A stretch of 64,000 nt of DNA from Hyphomicrobium sp. D-2 (GTDB taxonomy: Bacteria > Pseudomonadota > Alphaproteobacteria > Rhizobiales > Hyphomicrobiaceae): the NCBI RefSeq assembly GCF_029872155.1, contig NZ_JARXLA010000004.1, forward strand, positions 248,001-312,000. The letters run 5' to 3'. The notes beneath the pieces are model-generated. The model worked only from the letters and a program-made list of their open reading frames with translations, was not told where the DNA came from and searched no databases. The position numbers and the translations under genes are program-made. Positions 12,366 to 20,477 of the stretch are shown here, one piece after another. Each line of letters starts with the position of its first letter. Position 1 is the first letter of the stretch.

Positions 12366-14183
12366 CTAAATCGACGCCGTTGCCTGCTTCAACCATGCCC
12401 GCTCCTTAGTGTCGTCAATGAGCGGAGCAAGCTCGGCGAAGACGCGCGCGTGATAGGCGTTGAGCCATTCGATCTGCTCCGCCGTCAGCAGCTCTTTCGC
12501 GATCAGCCGGCGATCAATCGGCGCCAGCGTGATGGTCTCGAAGCTCATCATCTCTCGATCGCCGCCCGCTGGCTTTTCCAGCGGAGTAACGAGCACGAGA
12601 TTTTCGATGCGGATGCCGTATGCGCCTTCTTTGTAATAGCCGGGCTCGTTGGAAATGATCATGCCCGGTTCCAGAACGGCCATCCCTGCGCGCGAGATCG
12701 ATTGCGGGCCTTCGTGTACGGACAGATAGCTGCCGATGCCATGGCCGGTGCCGTGATCGTAATCCAGCCCGGCCTGCCACAGCGCGCGGCGTGCGAACGG
12801 ATCGAGATCGATGCCGCGCGTGCCCTTGGGGAAGCGCGCCGTTGCAATGTCGATATGGCCCTTCAGCACCAGCGTAAAGCGCTCGCGCATTTCCGCTGAA
12901 GGTTTGCCGATGGCGACGGTGCGCGTGATGTCGGTGGTGCCATCGGAATACTGAGCGCCGCTGTCGATGAGAAACAGCTCGCCGGCTTTCAGATTGCGAT
13001 TGGTGGCTTCATTGACGCGGTAATGCACGATCGCGCCATTGGGGCCGCTGCCAGAAATGGTGTCGAACGAAATCTCGCGCAGCTGGTTGGTGTCACGGCG
13101 GAAGCCTTCCAAGCGTCGAACGGCCTCGATCTCATCAACTGTGCCGGACTGAACTGCGCTATCCAGCCAGGCAAGAAAGCGCGTCACAGCAACGCCATCG
13201 CGCACATGGGCAGCGCGTGCGCCCTTGATCTCGGTGGTGTTCTTGATTGCCTTCAGTGCAACGACAGGATCGCCGCCGCGCACGATCTTGCGCGCGCCAC
13301 CGAGCGATTTCGCAAACCAGTAGCTTGCGGCGTTGGTATCAAGCCGCACTTTTTTGCCGGATGTACGCAGCGCCTTGAGGCGGTCAGCCATCGCATCGGG
13401 TGGGCTGACGCGCGTGAATGTTTCAAGCTGTTTGCGTCCGGCATCGGGCACTTTGGCGTCAGCAATGAACAGCTCGGGCTTGCCCGTTGCGGGGATTATT
13501 GCGAACGCAAGCGGCGCGGGCGTGTGCGGAATGTCGGAGCCGCGGATGTTGAACGCCCACGCAACGGAATCGCTGAGCGTAAGAACGACGGCATCCTGAT
13601 TGGCCGCTTTCAGCGCCTTCTGAATGTCGGCGATCTTGTCGGCAGCGGAGCGACCGGCAAACTTCATCGGGTGGAGGAAAATCGGGTCGGATGGCGGAGC
13701 AGGGCGCTCGCTGCCCCACACGCGGTCAACCGGATTGCGCGGTGTCGGAACCATCTTGATGGCGCGCGGCTGCAGCGCGGCTTCAAGGCGTTCGATCTCA
13801 GAAACGGTGTGCAAACGCGGATCGAAACCGACGCGGGCGCCCTTCGGCAGATTTTCCAGCAGCCATTCGCCAATGCGTCCGCGCGGTAGCAGCGAAACCG
13901 ACATGATGTCGGGGTCGACCTCTGCTTTGGCCTGTACGGTGTAGCGGCCGTCGGTGAACAGAACAGCGGATTTCTTGGCGATGATCGCTAGGCCGGCTGA
14001 GCCCGAGAAGCCTGTCAGCCAGCCGAGCCGGGCAGACGACGCGGGAACGTATTCGCCCTGATGCTCGTCAGCGCGCGGCACAAGAAAGGCATCAAGCTTG
14101 GCCGCAGCCAGATGGCGGCGAAGTTCTTTGATGCGCTCGGCGGCGGCGCCGCGCTCGGACTGGCTTTCGAAGCTTTGGAACAT
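12366..14183 (-). CDS. Xaa-Pro aminopeptidase (aminopeptidase P, M24B family)
   Basis: The enzyme removes N-terminal residues that precede proline. The ATG at 14183 (MFQSFESQSERG) gives 605 residues, the usual size of the long, three-domain bacterial/eukaryotic aminopeptidase P. An upstream in-frame start at 14264 adds a Cys-rich leader that looks unrelated. Two creatinase-like N-terminal domains come first. The pita-bread catalytic domain has the five metal ligands in order: the two Asp in LIDSGAQYSDGTTDITRT, His in GTGHGIGSYLSVHEGP, Glu in ISNEPGYYKEG and Glu in GIRIENLVLV. No signal peptide is seen, so it is probably cytoplasmic. It converges on the sulfotransferase gene. Confidence 0.93.
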   Translation of the reverse strand: MFQSFESQSERGAAAERIKELRRHLAAAKLDAFLVPRADEHQGEYVPASSARLGWLTGFSGSAGLAIIAKKSAVLFTDGRYTVQAKAEVDPDIMSVSLLPRGRIGEWLLENLPKGARVGFDPRLHTVSEIERLEAALQPRAIKMVPTPRNPVDRVWGSERPAPPSDPIFLHPMKFAGRSAADKIADIQKALKAANQDAVVLTLSDSVAWAFNIRGSDIPHTPAPLAFAIIPATGKPELFIADAKVPDAGRKQLETFTRVSPPDAMADRLKALRTSGKKVRLDTNAASYWFAKSLGGARKIVRGGDPVVALKAIKNTTEIKGARAAHVRDGVAVTRFLAWLDSAVQSGTVDEIEAVRRLEGFRRDTNQLREISFDTISGSGPNGAIVHYRVNEATNRNLKAGELFLIDSGAQYSDGTTDITRTVAIGKPSAEMRERFTLVLKGHIDIATARFPKGTRGIDLDPFARRALWQAGLDYDHGTGHGIGSYLSVHEGPQSISRAGMAVLEPGMIISNEPGYYKEGAYGIRIENLVLVTPLEKPAGGDREMMSFETITLAPIDRRLIAKELLTAEQIEWLNAYHARVFAELAPLIDDTKERAWLKQATASI

Positions 14184-14328
14184 GGGATCTGATCGGCGTT
14201 GTTGCGAACGGAAGACACAGGAAACCAGCCGATTGCACAGCGTCATGCACGCGTGCAGCGTCAAAGGCGGCGCAAATGAAGTTGCGCACGCCCAGTGCTG
14301 TCGCCTGTCCGATCAGATTTTGAAGCGG

Positions 14329-15231
14329 TTAACCGCGCCGACGCAGCGTCAGCGTTGTCCAGTCGCCCATGCGCCGACGCTCTACCAGCGTAAAACCGTG
14401 CGCCAGATAGGAGGCGACCACTGTCGGGGCTTCCGGGTTCAGAATGCCCGAGAGCACGGTGAAGCCGCCCGGACGCAGCCCTGCGCCAATGCCACCGGCA
14501 AGGCCACGCAGCGGACCGGCGAGAATGTTGGCGATGATGAGATCGAAGGGCGCCGCGGCGCGCAACGTTGGATGTGCGAGCCCAGCCGTGCATGCGAACG
14601 TGATGTGGCGCACGCCGTTGGCTTCGGCATTGGTGCGCGCAACGTCCACGGCAATTGGATCGTTATCCGAGGCATAGACGCGGGCGGAAGGCAATGCGCG
14701 TGCCGCAGCAATGGCCAGCACGCCCGATCCGCAACCGAGATCCAGAATGCGCGTGAAATTATACGAGCGCGTCAGCCGGTCGATGGCGATCAGACAGCCA
14801 AGCGTGGTTTCGTGGTGGGCGGTGCCAAAGGCTTCTCCCGCATCGATCAGGATCGATCTCGGGCCATGCGGAATGCGATCGCGGTCGTGGCTGCCGTGTA
14901 CAACGAAGCGCCCGGCGTTCACCGGCGGCAGGGCGGCCTGGGACATCGCCACCCAGTTGAGATCGGGCAGATCCTCAAGCGTTACAGCGGGCAGGTCCGC
15001 GCCAACCGTAGCGCTCAATTGTTCTACGGCGACATCCGCCGCGCTGCGGTCTTCCCAGTAGGCCTCGATGCGCCACGCGGCAGGGCCGTCTTCAAACAGG
15101 GTGACGGCATCGGCGGCCGGATCGGCTTGCGATAGGATGTCTTCGATCGTCTGCGCCAGGCCATGGTCGGCCGCGCGCACGGATAGTTTTGTGCTGGGCA
15201 TGCGTATTCCAGATGTGTGAAGGGCAGCCAT
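14329..15231 (-). CDS. prmA: Ribosomal protein L11 methyltransferase (PrmA)
   Basis: PrmA trimethylates ribosomal protein L11 using S-adenosylmethionine. The C-terminal half is a class I methyltransferase domain with motif I RILDLGCGSGVLAIAAA, the acidic post-I residue in ARVYASDNDPIAV, and the catalytic-type motif FDLIIANILAGPL. The N-terminal domain with TAHHETTLGCL just before motif I is typical of PrmA. Length is 300 residues. An internal ATG at 15201 (MPSTKLSVRAA) is an equally reasonable start. It lies 145 bases upstream of the aminopeptidase P gene and immediately downstream of the DUF3754 gene, with which it may be co-transcribed. Confidence 0.93.
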   Translation of the reverse strand: MAALHTSGIRMPSTKLSVRAADHGLAQTIEDILSQADPAADAVTLFEDGPAAWRIEAYWEDRSAADVAVEQLSATVGADLPAVTLEDLPDLNWVAMSQAALPPVNAGRFVVHGSHDRDRIPHGPRSILIDAGEAFGTAHHETTLGCLIAIDRLTRSYNFTRILDLGCGSGVLAIAAARALPSARVYASDNDPIAVDVARTNAEANGVRHITFACTAGLAHPTLRAAAPFDLIIANILAGPLRGLAGGIGAGLRPGGFTVLSGILNPEAPTVVASYLAHGFTLVERRRMGDWTTLTLRRRG

Positions 15232-15244
15232 GCGCCCGTGTGGG

Positions 15245-16702
15245 TCAGCGGCTGCCCGAATATCCTTCGAACTCCATGCCCTCAGCGCTAACCGGATCGG
15301 GCAACTCGTCGAGGAAAAGATCCCACTTTCTGTCGATATGCAATGCGGCTTCTGCGGGTGGCATGGTTAGTAACCGGCCATCGGGCTGCTCTACAACCAG
15401 ACCGTCGGCCGTCAGACGTTCCAAAGCGTCGGAAATATCGAAATCGACGCTGACCCCAAAGCTGGAAGCCAGATATTGCTCAATCGCCGCGTCGATGGCC
15501 TCGATATCCTGCCGGTAAGCATTTTCCTTGGCCAGCACCGAATAAAGCAGCATTTCCTCTTTGATGTCTTCCTCAGCGGCGCGAGCGGCAAGCTTGAGCA
15601 TCACGCCGCGATTGTCCGCCATGGCGTGGAAGTAAAGGTTCTGCGCCATCACCACCATGTAGCGCTGCTTCTGGTTCATGAAGTTCATCGTCTGGCGGAA
15701 GGCGATGCCGCCGAGGCCGAACAGCGCTGTAGCCGCTGCAACAGGGTTCGAAGCTAGCAGGGCGATCTTGCCCGCCGCGCTGACAGTGCCGAGGGTAAGA
15801 CCTCCGCCCGCCGTCGCGCTGAGCCGCAGCTTGTCATAAAAGCGGAAGCGCACGCGCGTGTTGGGAAACACCATCTCGATGTCAGAGCGCGGAATGTTCT
15901 TGAACAGCTTCATGTAGACGCACGATTCCTTCACTTCCGAAGGAATGGTCTCGCGCGCTTTTTTGACGAACTTCTCCGCATCGCGCCGATTGAGCTGCTG
16001 TGTTTGCATGACTTCACGCACATGCTTCTCAAACGGCTTTACCTTGAACAGCAGGAACAGTCGCTGGAAGATCGGAACGTCGAATTCCTCGCGCAGATAA
16101 AACTTGTTCCAGCGGCGCCGATGATTGCGACGCGACGTGGCGCCACGATAAAACAGCAGCAGTTCATCGAAGGCGCACAGATCGACATGCAGGTCGAGAC
16201 CGTAGGCGGAATCCTGCGTCAGGATTTGCGCGACGTCCGAGTGCTGGATCTGCACATAGTTTGCCTGCTGCAGAATTCGTTCCATGCCGCGCAGAATGCG
16301 ATGCTGCATCACGGCCCGCTCGTCGGGGGTGAAGGCGCGCGTCATCAGCAGATCGCTGTCGGGGCTGAACGGCTCATACGTTTCTTCAAGCTCGTGCAGC
16401 TCGGCGGTGTATTGCTGCCGGCGCCAGTGATCGAGATAGCGGAAGAAGCGCCGCGCTTCCTGTGCCTGACCGTTGGGCCATGCGGTGGGTGACGTCAGCC
16501 GATCCAGAAGGGCGAAGCGGGTAACCGGGATGAAACGCTCACGGGCGCGCTCGCCTTCCGGCTTGATAGCGTCGAAGGCGGAAACCTCGTCATCGGTGCC
16601 CGCAACTGTGCCAGGCGCATCCTGCGGTGGGCCATCAGCTCGGGCGTTGGAATAATCGGTCGCGTTAGGCGCAGAAGCCGCCTGCGCGTCGATTGATGAC
16701 AT
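15245..16702 (-). CDS. DUF3754 (TMEM143-like) membrane protein
   Basis: This 485-residue protein matches the DUF3754 family, whose eukaryotic relative is TMEM143; the function is unknown. Recognisable family features are the segment KQRYMVVMAQNLYFHAMADN and the following NRGVMLKLAARAAEEDIKE. Just before them lies one hydrophobic hairpin (TLGTVSAAGKIALLASNPVA to ATALFGLGGIAF). The first 50 residues are acidic and disordered in appearance. The C-terminal 60 residues look like a small winged-helix-like tail (LERLTADGLVVEQPDGRLL). The gene is 13 bases upstream of prmA. No partner in the neighbourhood suggests its job. Confidence 0.75.
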   Translation of the reverse strand: MSSIDAQAASAPNATDYSNARADGPPQDAPGTVAGTDDEVSAFDAIKPEGERARERFIPVTRFALLDRLTSPTAWPNGQAQEARRFFRYLDHWRRQQYTAELHELEETYEPFSPDSDLLMTRAFTPDERAVMQHRILRGMERILQQANYVQIQHSDVAQILTQDSAYGLDLHVDLCAFDELLLFYRGATSRRNHRRRWNKFYLREEFDVPIFQRLFLLFKVKPFEKHVREVMQTQQLNRRDAEKFVKKARETIPSEVKESCVYMKLFKNIPRSDIEMVFPNTRVRFRFYDKLRLSATAGGGLTLGTVSAAGKIALLASNPVAAATALFGLGGIAFRQTMNFMNQKQRYMVVMAQNLYFHAMADNRGVMLKLAARAAEEDIKEEMLLYSVLAKENAYRQDIEAIDAAIEQYLASSFGVSVDFDISDALERLTADGLVVEQPDGRLLTMPPAEAALHIDRKWDLFLDELPDPVSAEGMEFEGYSGSR

Positions 16703-17002
16703 TTTTCGCGCTCCCTCTAAACGCGGGCAAATACGATTTGCACATGAGCCGGTGGGCCACGGTGCCCTATGTTGTTCTATTGTTGAAATAACTTGATTGT
16801 CGAGACTTCGCCGGTGGACGGGGCGATTTTGCGGCGCGCTTGTGGCCGGCTTTCGTCATTGTTTAATTGCCAGCGGTTCCTGGCGCGCGCCAGGGTTCGA
16901 ATTGGCCGCCGATTACGTTGATAAAACGCATATCCGCCACAGTCGCGCCCTTGTTCACCATAAGAACACATCCATGCATGCCAACATGGAGAGGGCATAG
17001 CG
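16703..17002. other. Divergent spacer of 300 bases
   Basis: This spacer lies between the divergent DUF3754 and J-domain genes. I see no gene or clear repeat. The promoters of both genes should be here, but no strong sigma70 match stands out. Confidence 0.5.
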
Positions 17003-18505
17003 GTGCGTGGCGTCTTCCGCTGTCTGTTTGTAACAGTTCTCGCATTTGCGGGGCTTCAGCCGCTTAGTTCAGCGCTGGCTGACGAACGCATATCCATGCC
17101 GTTCGAGTGCGCGATCATAGATGGCCGGATCGTTCTTCAACCTGGCCGCGTGACTGAATACGCCGTTTTGGGCGTGCGTCATGAACGCAAGACATCAACC
17201 TGCGCACGAGATGGATCTGGCGGCTGCCGTGCCGTGACGGCGCATCGTTTCGATGTCGCCTGTAACGGTGGGGCTGCGGCATGGATCGATATCGCGGCCG
17301 AACTTCGCAATGCCGCTGGCAACCGCGTCTGGATCGAAAACGGCCAGCTCAATCTGTTGATGGCCCGGCCGGATGCCGCCGACGCGCAAACAGAATGCCA
17401 TCGACGCGAAGCGCAGGCGGCTGCATCGGGTCGCGATGTTGTCATTGAAGGCAACTGCCTGCCATGGGTGCGCAAAGCGGCGCTCGATCATCTGGTGCTA
17501 CCGGCCGGATCTGCTCCGGTTGATGAGCTTGGTGCGCGGCTGACGTATGCCACCTCGCCGACCCCGCAATTTGCGCCCGTCTATGCCGCGCTGCTGTCTC
17601 CCGTGGCGATGACCACGCAGTCCCGCACGCGCGAAACCACCGTCGCTGTCATCGATCCTGAGGCCATGCGCACTGCCGGCACGAGAATGCAGGCGTGGGA
17701 TACAGTGCTGCAACCGGAATACGGACAGGATGATTGGGTGACGGTTGTGCATTCCGGCGCTGCAGAAAATGCGCCCGGCCATGTGGAAGTGAACGTCGCA
17801 CAAAGCGCTGGACTTGAAGCGGCTGACAACGCTGTTGTGGGGGCAGAGCAGGCAACGGATGCAACGGTACGCGGTTGGGGCGGCTTGTGGCTGGTGGTAT
17901 TCAGCGCTTTCGGCGTTGCTGTGATTGCGGCACTGCTGATGAAGTTGCCGCCTCTGGCGCAAAGATACGCTGTTCGATCGACCCGTCTGAGGTTGCGGCG
18001 GCGCAGTGTTTCCATAGCCAATGCAGCAACGACGATTTCCTCTTTGCTTGAGCAGACGGCCGACGCCGTGACACAGCTCAAGGGGGCCGGACCTTTGCGC
18101 GAAGTGCTGCTGAGTGAGGTGCAGGCAGTTCGCGAGCGGGCAGCGCATGTTGAACTTGCAGCAGGCAAAGGTGATGTCGCACCGGAAAAGTCTGGAATGC
18201 AATATCGTGCGATGGTGAGAGATCTGGAGCGTATCCGGCGGATTGTCGACAGCGCCGTCGCGAGCTTGAAAAAGTCCGGAAATACGCAATCGACTTTGCC
18301 TCAGACAGCGAGCGAAGCCTACGACGTGCTGGGCGTAAATGCGCACGTGAGTGCGGGCGTGCTGAAAAAGATCGTCGACGCGCTGCGCATGAGCTGGCAC
18401 CCCGACCATGCCCGCGATGATGCGGATCGCGAGATGCGGGAGCAGCGCATTCGGCAGATCAACATTGCCTGGGATCTGATCAACGGTGAGCGCAAGGCAG
18501 CGTAG
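17003..18505 (+). CDS. Exported, membrane-anchored protein with a C-terminal J domain
   Basis: The frame starts with GTG and encodes 500 residues. A signal peptide (LFVTVLAFAGLQPLSSALA, cut after ALA) is followed by a roughly 280-residue domain with several cysteines, which should be periplasmic. A transmembrane helix (GLWLVVFSAFGVAVIAALLM) then leads to a basic, coiled-coil-like cytoplasmic part. The last 60 residues form a J domain (AYDVLGVNAHVSAGVLKKIV, then SWHPDHA with the HPD motif), which stimulates the ATPase of DnaK. The protein lacks the Gly/Phe and zinc-finger regions of DnaJ, so it is a type III J protein. It may bring DnaK to a membrane client. The N-terminal domain was not recognised. 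Confidence 0.8.
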   Translation: MRGVFRCLFVTVLAFAGLQPLSSALADERISMPFECAIIDGRIVLQPGRVTEYAVLGVRHERKTSTCARDGSGGCRAVTAHRFDVACNGGAAAWIDIAAELRNAAGNRVWIENGQLNLLMARPDAADAQTECHRREAQAAASGRDVVIEGNCLPWVRKAALDHLVLPAGSAPVDELGARLTYATSPTPQFAPVYAALLSPVAMTTQSRTRETTVAVIDPEAMRTAGTRMQAWDTVLQPEYGQDDWVTVVHSGAAENAPGHVEVNVAQSAGLEAADNAVVGAEQATDATVRGWGGLWLVVFSAFGVAVIAALLMKLPPLAQRYAVRSTRLRLRRRSVSIANAATTISSLLEQTADAVTQLKGAGPLREVLLSEVQAVRERAAHVELAAGKGDVAPEKSGMQYRAMVRDLERIRRIVDSAVASLKKSGNTQSTLPQTASEAYDVLGVNAHVSAGVLKKIVDALRMSWHPDHARDDADREMREQRIRQINIAWDLINGERKAA

Positions 18506-18625
18506 CCACGCCGCATGCCGCAACGCGTCGTTCCGATCGCTGCATTGGGCAGCATCTAAGTCGATTGCGATGCGGTCTGAATTCCGCTTGTAAACGCTCT
18601 TCGGTTAGAACCGCGCTGAGGGGTG

Positions 18626-19327
18626 ATGGCTTCGCAGATGGAGGCTTCCATCGCACCTGAACTCAATGATGGCCGGGCCGCTGATCGCCAGCGCATGGTG
18701 GATGAGATCATCGCCATCGCTGCGGAGAGCATGGAAAGCTATCCAGCGGTTTCGCTCGATCCGGCGGTGTTGACGGTGATGCGTCGCGTGCCGCGGCATG
18801 AATTCGTGCCGGGCGTCAGGCGGCATGCGGCCTATCGCGACCGTCCGCTTGATATCGGCGATGGTCAGACGATATCGCAGCCGTTCATGGTCGCGCTGAT
18901 GACCAGCCTGCTGCATCTGAAGCCCAGTGATCGCGTGCTGGAGATCGGCACCGGTTGCGGCTATCAAACCGCGATACTGGCCGAGCTGGCGGGCGACGTG
19001 TTTACGGTCGAGATTGTTGAAAGTCTTGCGAAGCGGGCGGCAGCCACGCTGACGCGGATGAGGTATGCGAATGTGCATACGCGCATCGGCGATGGAAACA
19101 GCGGTTGGCCGGAAGCGGCACCGTTCGATTGCATCATCGTAACGGCGGCACCCGATCATATGCCCGACGGCCTCGTTGCCCAATTGAAAGAGGGTGGCCG
19201 CATGGTGATCCCGGTCGGAGGCACCGAGCAGACGCTAAAGGTTGTCACCAAACAAGGCGGCGGACAAATATCTGAAGGCGATATTATGCCGGTGCGCTTC
19301 GTGCCGTTCACCCGCGACGCCAGCTGA
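18626..19327 (+). CDS. pcm: Protein-L-isoaspartate O-methyltransferase
   Basis: Pcm repairs isoaspartyl residues in aged proteins by SAM-dependent methylation. The family signature is intact: RVPRHEFVPG, then YRDRPLDIGDGQTISQPFMV, then SAM motif I DRVLEIGTGCGYQTAILAEL and the FDCIIVTAAPDHMPDGLV segment. The C-terminal GRMVIPVGGTEQTLKVV matches as well. ATG at 18626 and GTG at 18623 are adjacent possible starts behind GAGGGG. Length of about 233 residues is normal. In many alphaproteobacteria pcm sits next to surE or a LysM peptidase; neither is here. Confidence 0.94.
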   Translation: MASQMEASIAPELNDGRAADRQRMVDEIIAIAAESMESYPAVSLDPAVLTVMRRVPRHEFVPGVRRHAAYRDRPLDIGDGQTISQPFMVALMTSLLHLKPSDRVLEIGTGCGYQTAILAELAGDVFTVEIVESLAKRAAATLTRMRYANVHTRIGDGNSGWPEAAPFDCIIVTAAPDHMPDGLVAQLKEGGRMVIPVGGTEQTLKVVTKQGGGQISEGDIMPVRFVPFTRDAS

Positions 19328-19384
19328 GCCTGGGCCCTTGTCCGGCAAAGTACAAGCCCACGCTGCTGTTGCGATCAGCATGGA

Positions 19385-19427
19385 GTGCTTCCGGAAAAGT
19401 GGGCACCGATTTTCCGACAAGAAGCAC
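19385..19427. repeat. Palindromic extragenic repeat of the type common in Hyphomicrobiales
   Basis: CGGAAAA (19392-19398) pairs with TTTTCCG (19410-19416) around a GTGGGCACCGA core. An outer pair GTGCTTC (19385-19391) and GAAGCAC (19421-19427) extends the structure. Elements with this core are widely scattered between genes in rhizobial genomes. Confidence 0.7.
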
Positions 19428-19441
19428 GACAAAACAAACAT

Positions 19442-19484
19442 CTAGAGCCGTTCCGCGATTCAACGAAACGCTGAAAGGCTCTAG
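19442..19484. repeat. Palindromic element with CTAGAGCC / GGCTCTAG arms
   Basis: Perfect 8-base arms, CTAGAGCC at 19442-19449 and GGCTCTAG at 19477-19484, flank a 27-base centre that ends three bases before the stop of the next gene. The TAGAGCCG start resembles the palindrome at 40972-41011, so both may belong to one repeat family. Confidence 0.55.
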
Positions 19485-19487
19485 CGG

Positions 19488-19919
19488 CTACTTCCAGCTC
19501 CACACCAGATCTGTCTGGCTGTAATCGAAGGCGCGGCTGGGCGCATTCTCATCGCTCATGTCGAGTTCGCGGCCTTCGTCGTCGAACAGGTGGACAGTGC
19601 CATCGATCAGCAGCGTTTTGCCGCCGATCTCGCACTCGTAGGGTACGGCCCGTGCGCCACCCAGTTCGCGCCAATGGTTGCCGAAGCGCGAGCCGGTACA
19701 GATGAGTGTATCGGCGTCTAGCGTCTGTTGTTCCAGCTCCGCCTGGATAGCGGCAATCAAGCGTGGCTCGTGCTTGAGCTGCTCCATCACATCGGACAGC
19801 GGTATCGTCCCGCCAGCATATGCGGGCGCTGCAGCAAGCAGCGTTGCGGCAAGCGCGCCGAACATGCGGCGCTTGGTGATGTGCGTGACAACGAAAAAAG
19901 CGGCTTTTGAAATATGCAT
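19488..19919 (-). CDS. Small secreted protein of unknown function
   Basis: The frame encodes up to 143 residues. A signal peptide is clear (MFGALAATLLAAAPAYA, cleaved after AYA), and an internal ATG at residue 19 would start just before it. The mature part of about 100 residues has a likely disulfide pair (LICTGSRFG and VPYECEIGG). It also contains a repeated-hairpin region (GKTLLIDGTVHLFDDEGREL) and an aromatic C-terminus (FDYSQTDLVWSWK). I do not recognise the family. It should be periplasmic. Its 3' end touches the palindromic repeat. Confidence 0.65.
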   Translation of the reverse strand: MHISKAAFFVVTHITKRRMFGALAATLLAAAPAYAGGTIPLSDVMEQLKHEPRLIAAIQAELEQQTLDADTLICTGSRFGNHWRELGGARAVPYECEIGGKTLLIDGTVHLFDDEGRELDMSDENAPSRAFDYSQTDLVWSWK

Positions 19920-20025
19920 TGCGCCTCACCCGGGCAAATTCACTTCAATTCAAACAGCTTATCGCAGGTCGCGGTGCCCGCCTAATGGTGTTGCAAAGGC
20001 GCTGTGGAGCAAGGCGTGGCCAACG

Positions 20026-20052
20026 AAAAAAGGCCCTGCGCTTGCAGGGCCT
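20026..20052 (-). terminator. Terminator after trxA
   Basis: Read on the minus strand, AGGCCCTGC, a 4-base loop and GCAGGGCCT are followed by TTTTT. The 9-bp stem is perfect and lies 40 bases after the trxA stop. Confidence 0.9.
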
Positions 20053-20091
20053 TCGATCGTTATTTTACGGCACCGTTGACGCGATGATGCG

Positions 20092-20412
20092 TCAGACGGC
20101 GGAGTTGATCCAGTCCTCAAGGCGCTTCTTCTGCACCAGGGCACCGGTGTGCTGAGCGGCAACCTGACCGTCCTTGAACAGGATCAGGGTCGGCATGGCG
20201 CGGATGCCGTACTTGCCGGTGACGCCAGGATTTGCGTCGACGTCAAGCTTCACAACCTTGACCTTGCCCTTCATCTCCAGCGCGACCTGGTCGAGAGCAG
20301 GGGCCATGGCCTTGCAGGGGCCGCACCATTCCGCGAAAAAGTCCACCAGAACCGGCTCCGAAGACTGCAAAACCTCCTGGTCGAAGGTGCTGTCGGACAC
20401 TGCATTTGCCAT
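20092..20412 (-). CDS. trxA: Thioredoxin
   Basis: This is a 106-residue cytoplasmic disulfide reductase. The active site FFAEWCGPCKAMAP has Cys30 and Cys33. The buried Asp (VLVDFF), the cis-proline loop (IRAMPTLILFKDG) and the overall length match classical TrxA. The gene is followed by a strong terminator and lies 65 bases downstream of addA, an arrangement often seen in Hyphomicrobiales. Confidence 0.97.
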   Translation of the reverse strand: MANAVSDSTFDQEVLQSSEPVLVDFFAEWCGPCKAMAPALDQVALEMKGKVKVVKLDVDANPGVTGKYGIRAMPTLILFKDGQVAAQHTGALVQKKRLEDWINSAV

Positions 20413-20477
20413 TTGAATTCTCCATTTGAAGCGTAGGTAAGCACCGCACGGCGGCCACGCCTCTTTGTGCAGGGAAG

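Noticed and set aside
13023-13889. Plus-strand frame of 288 codons inside aminopeptidase P
   Set aside because: It is antisense to the metal-binding catalytic domain and has no domain of its own.
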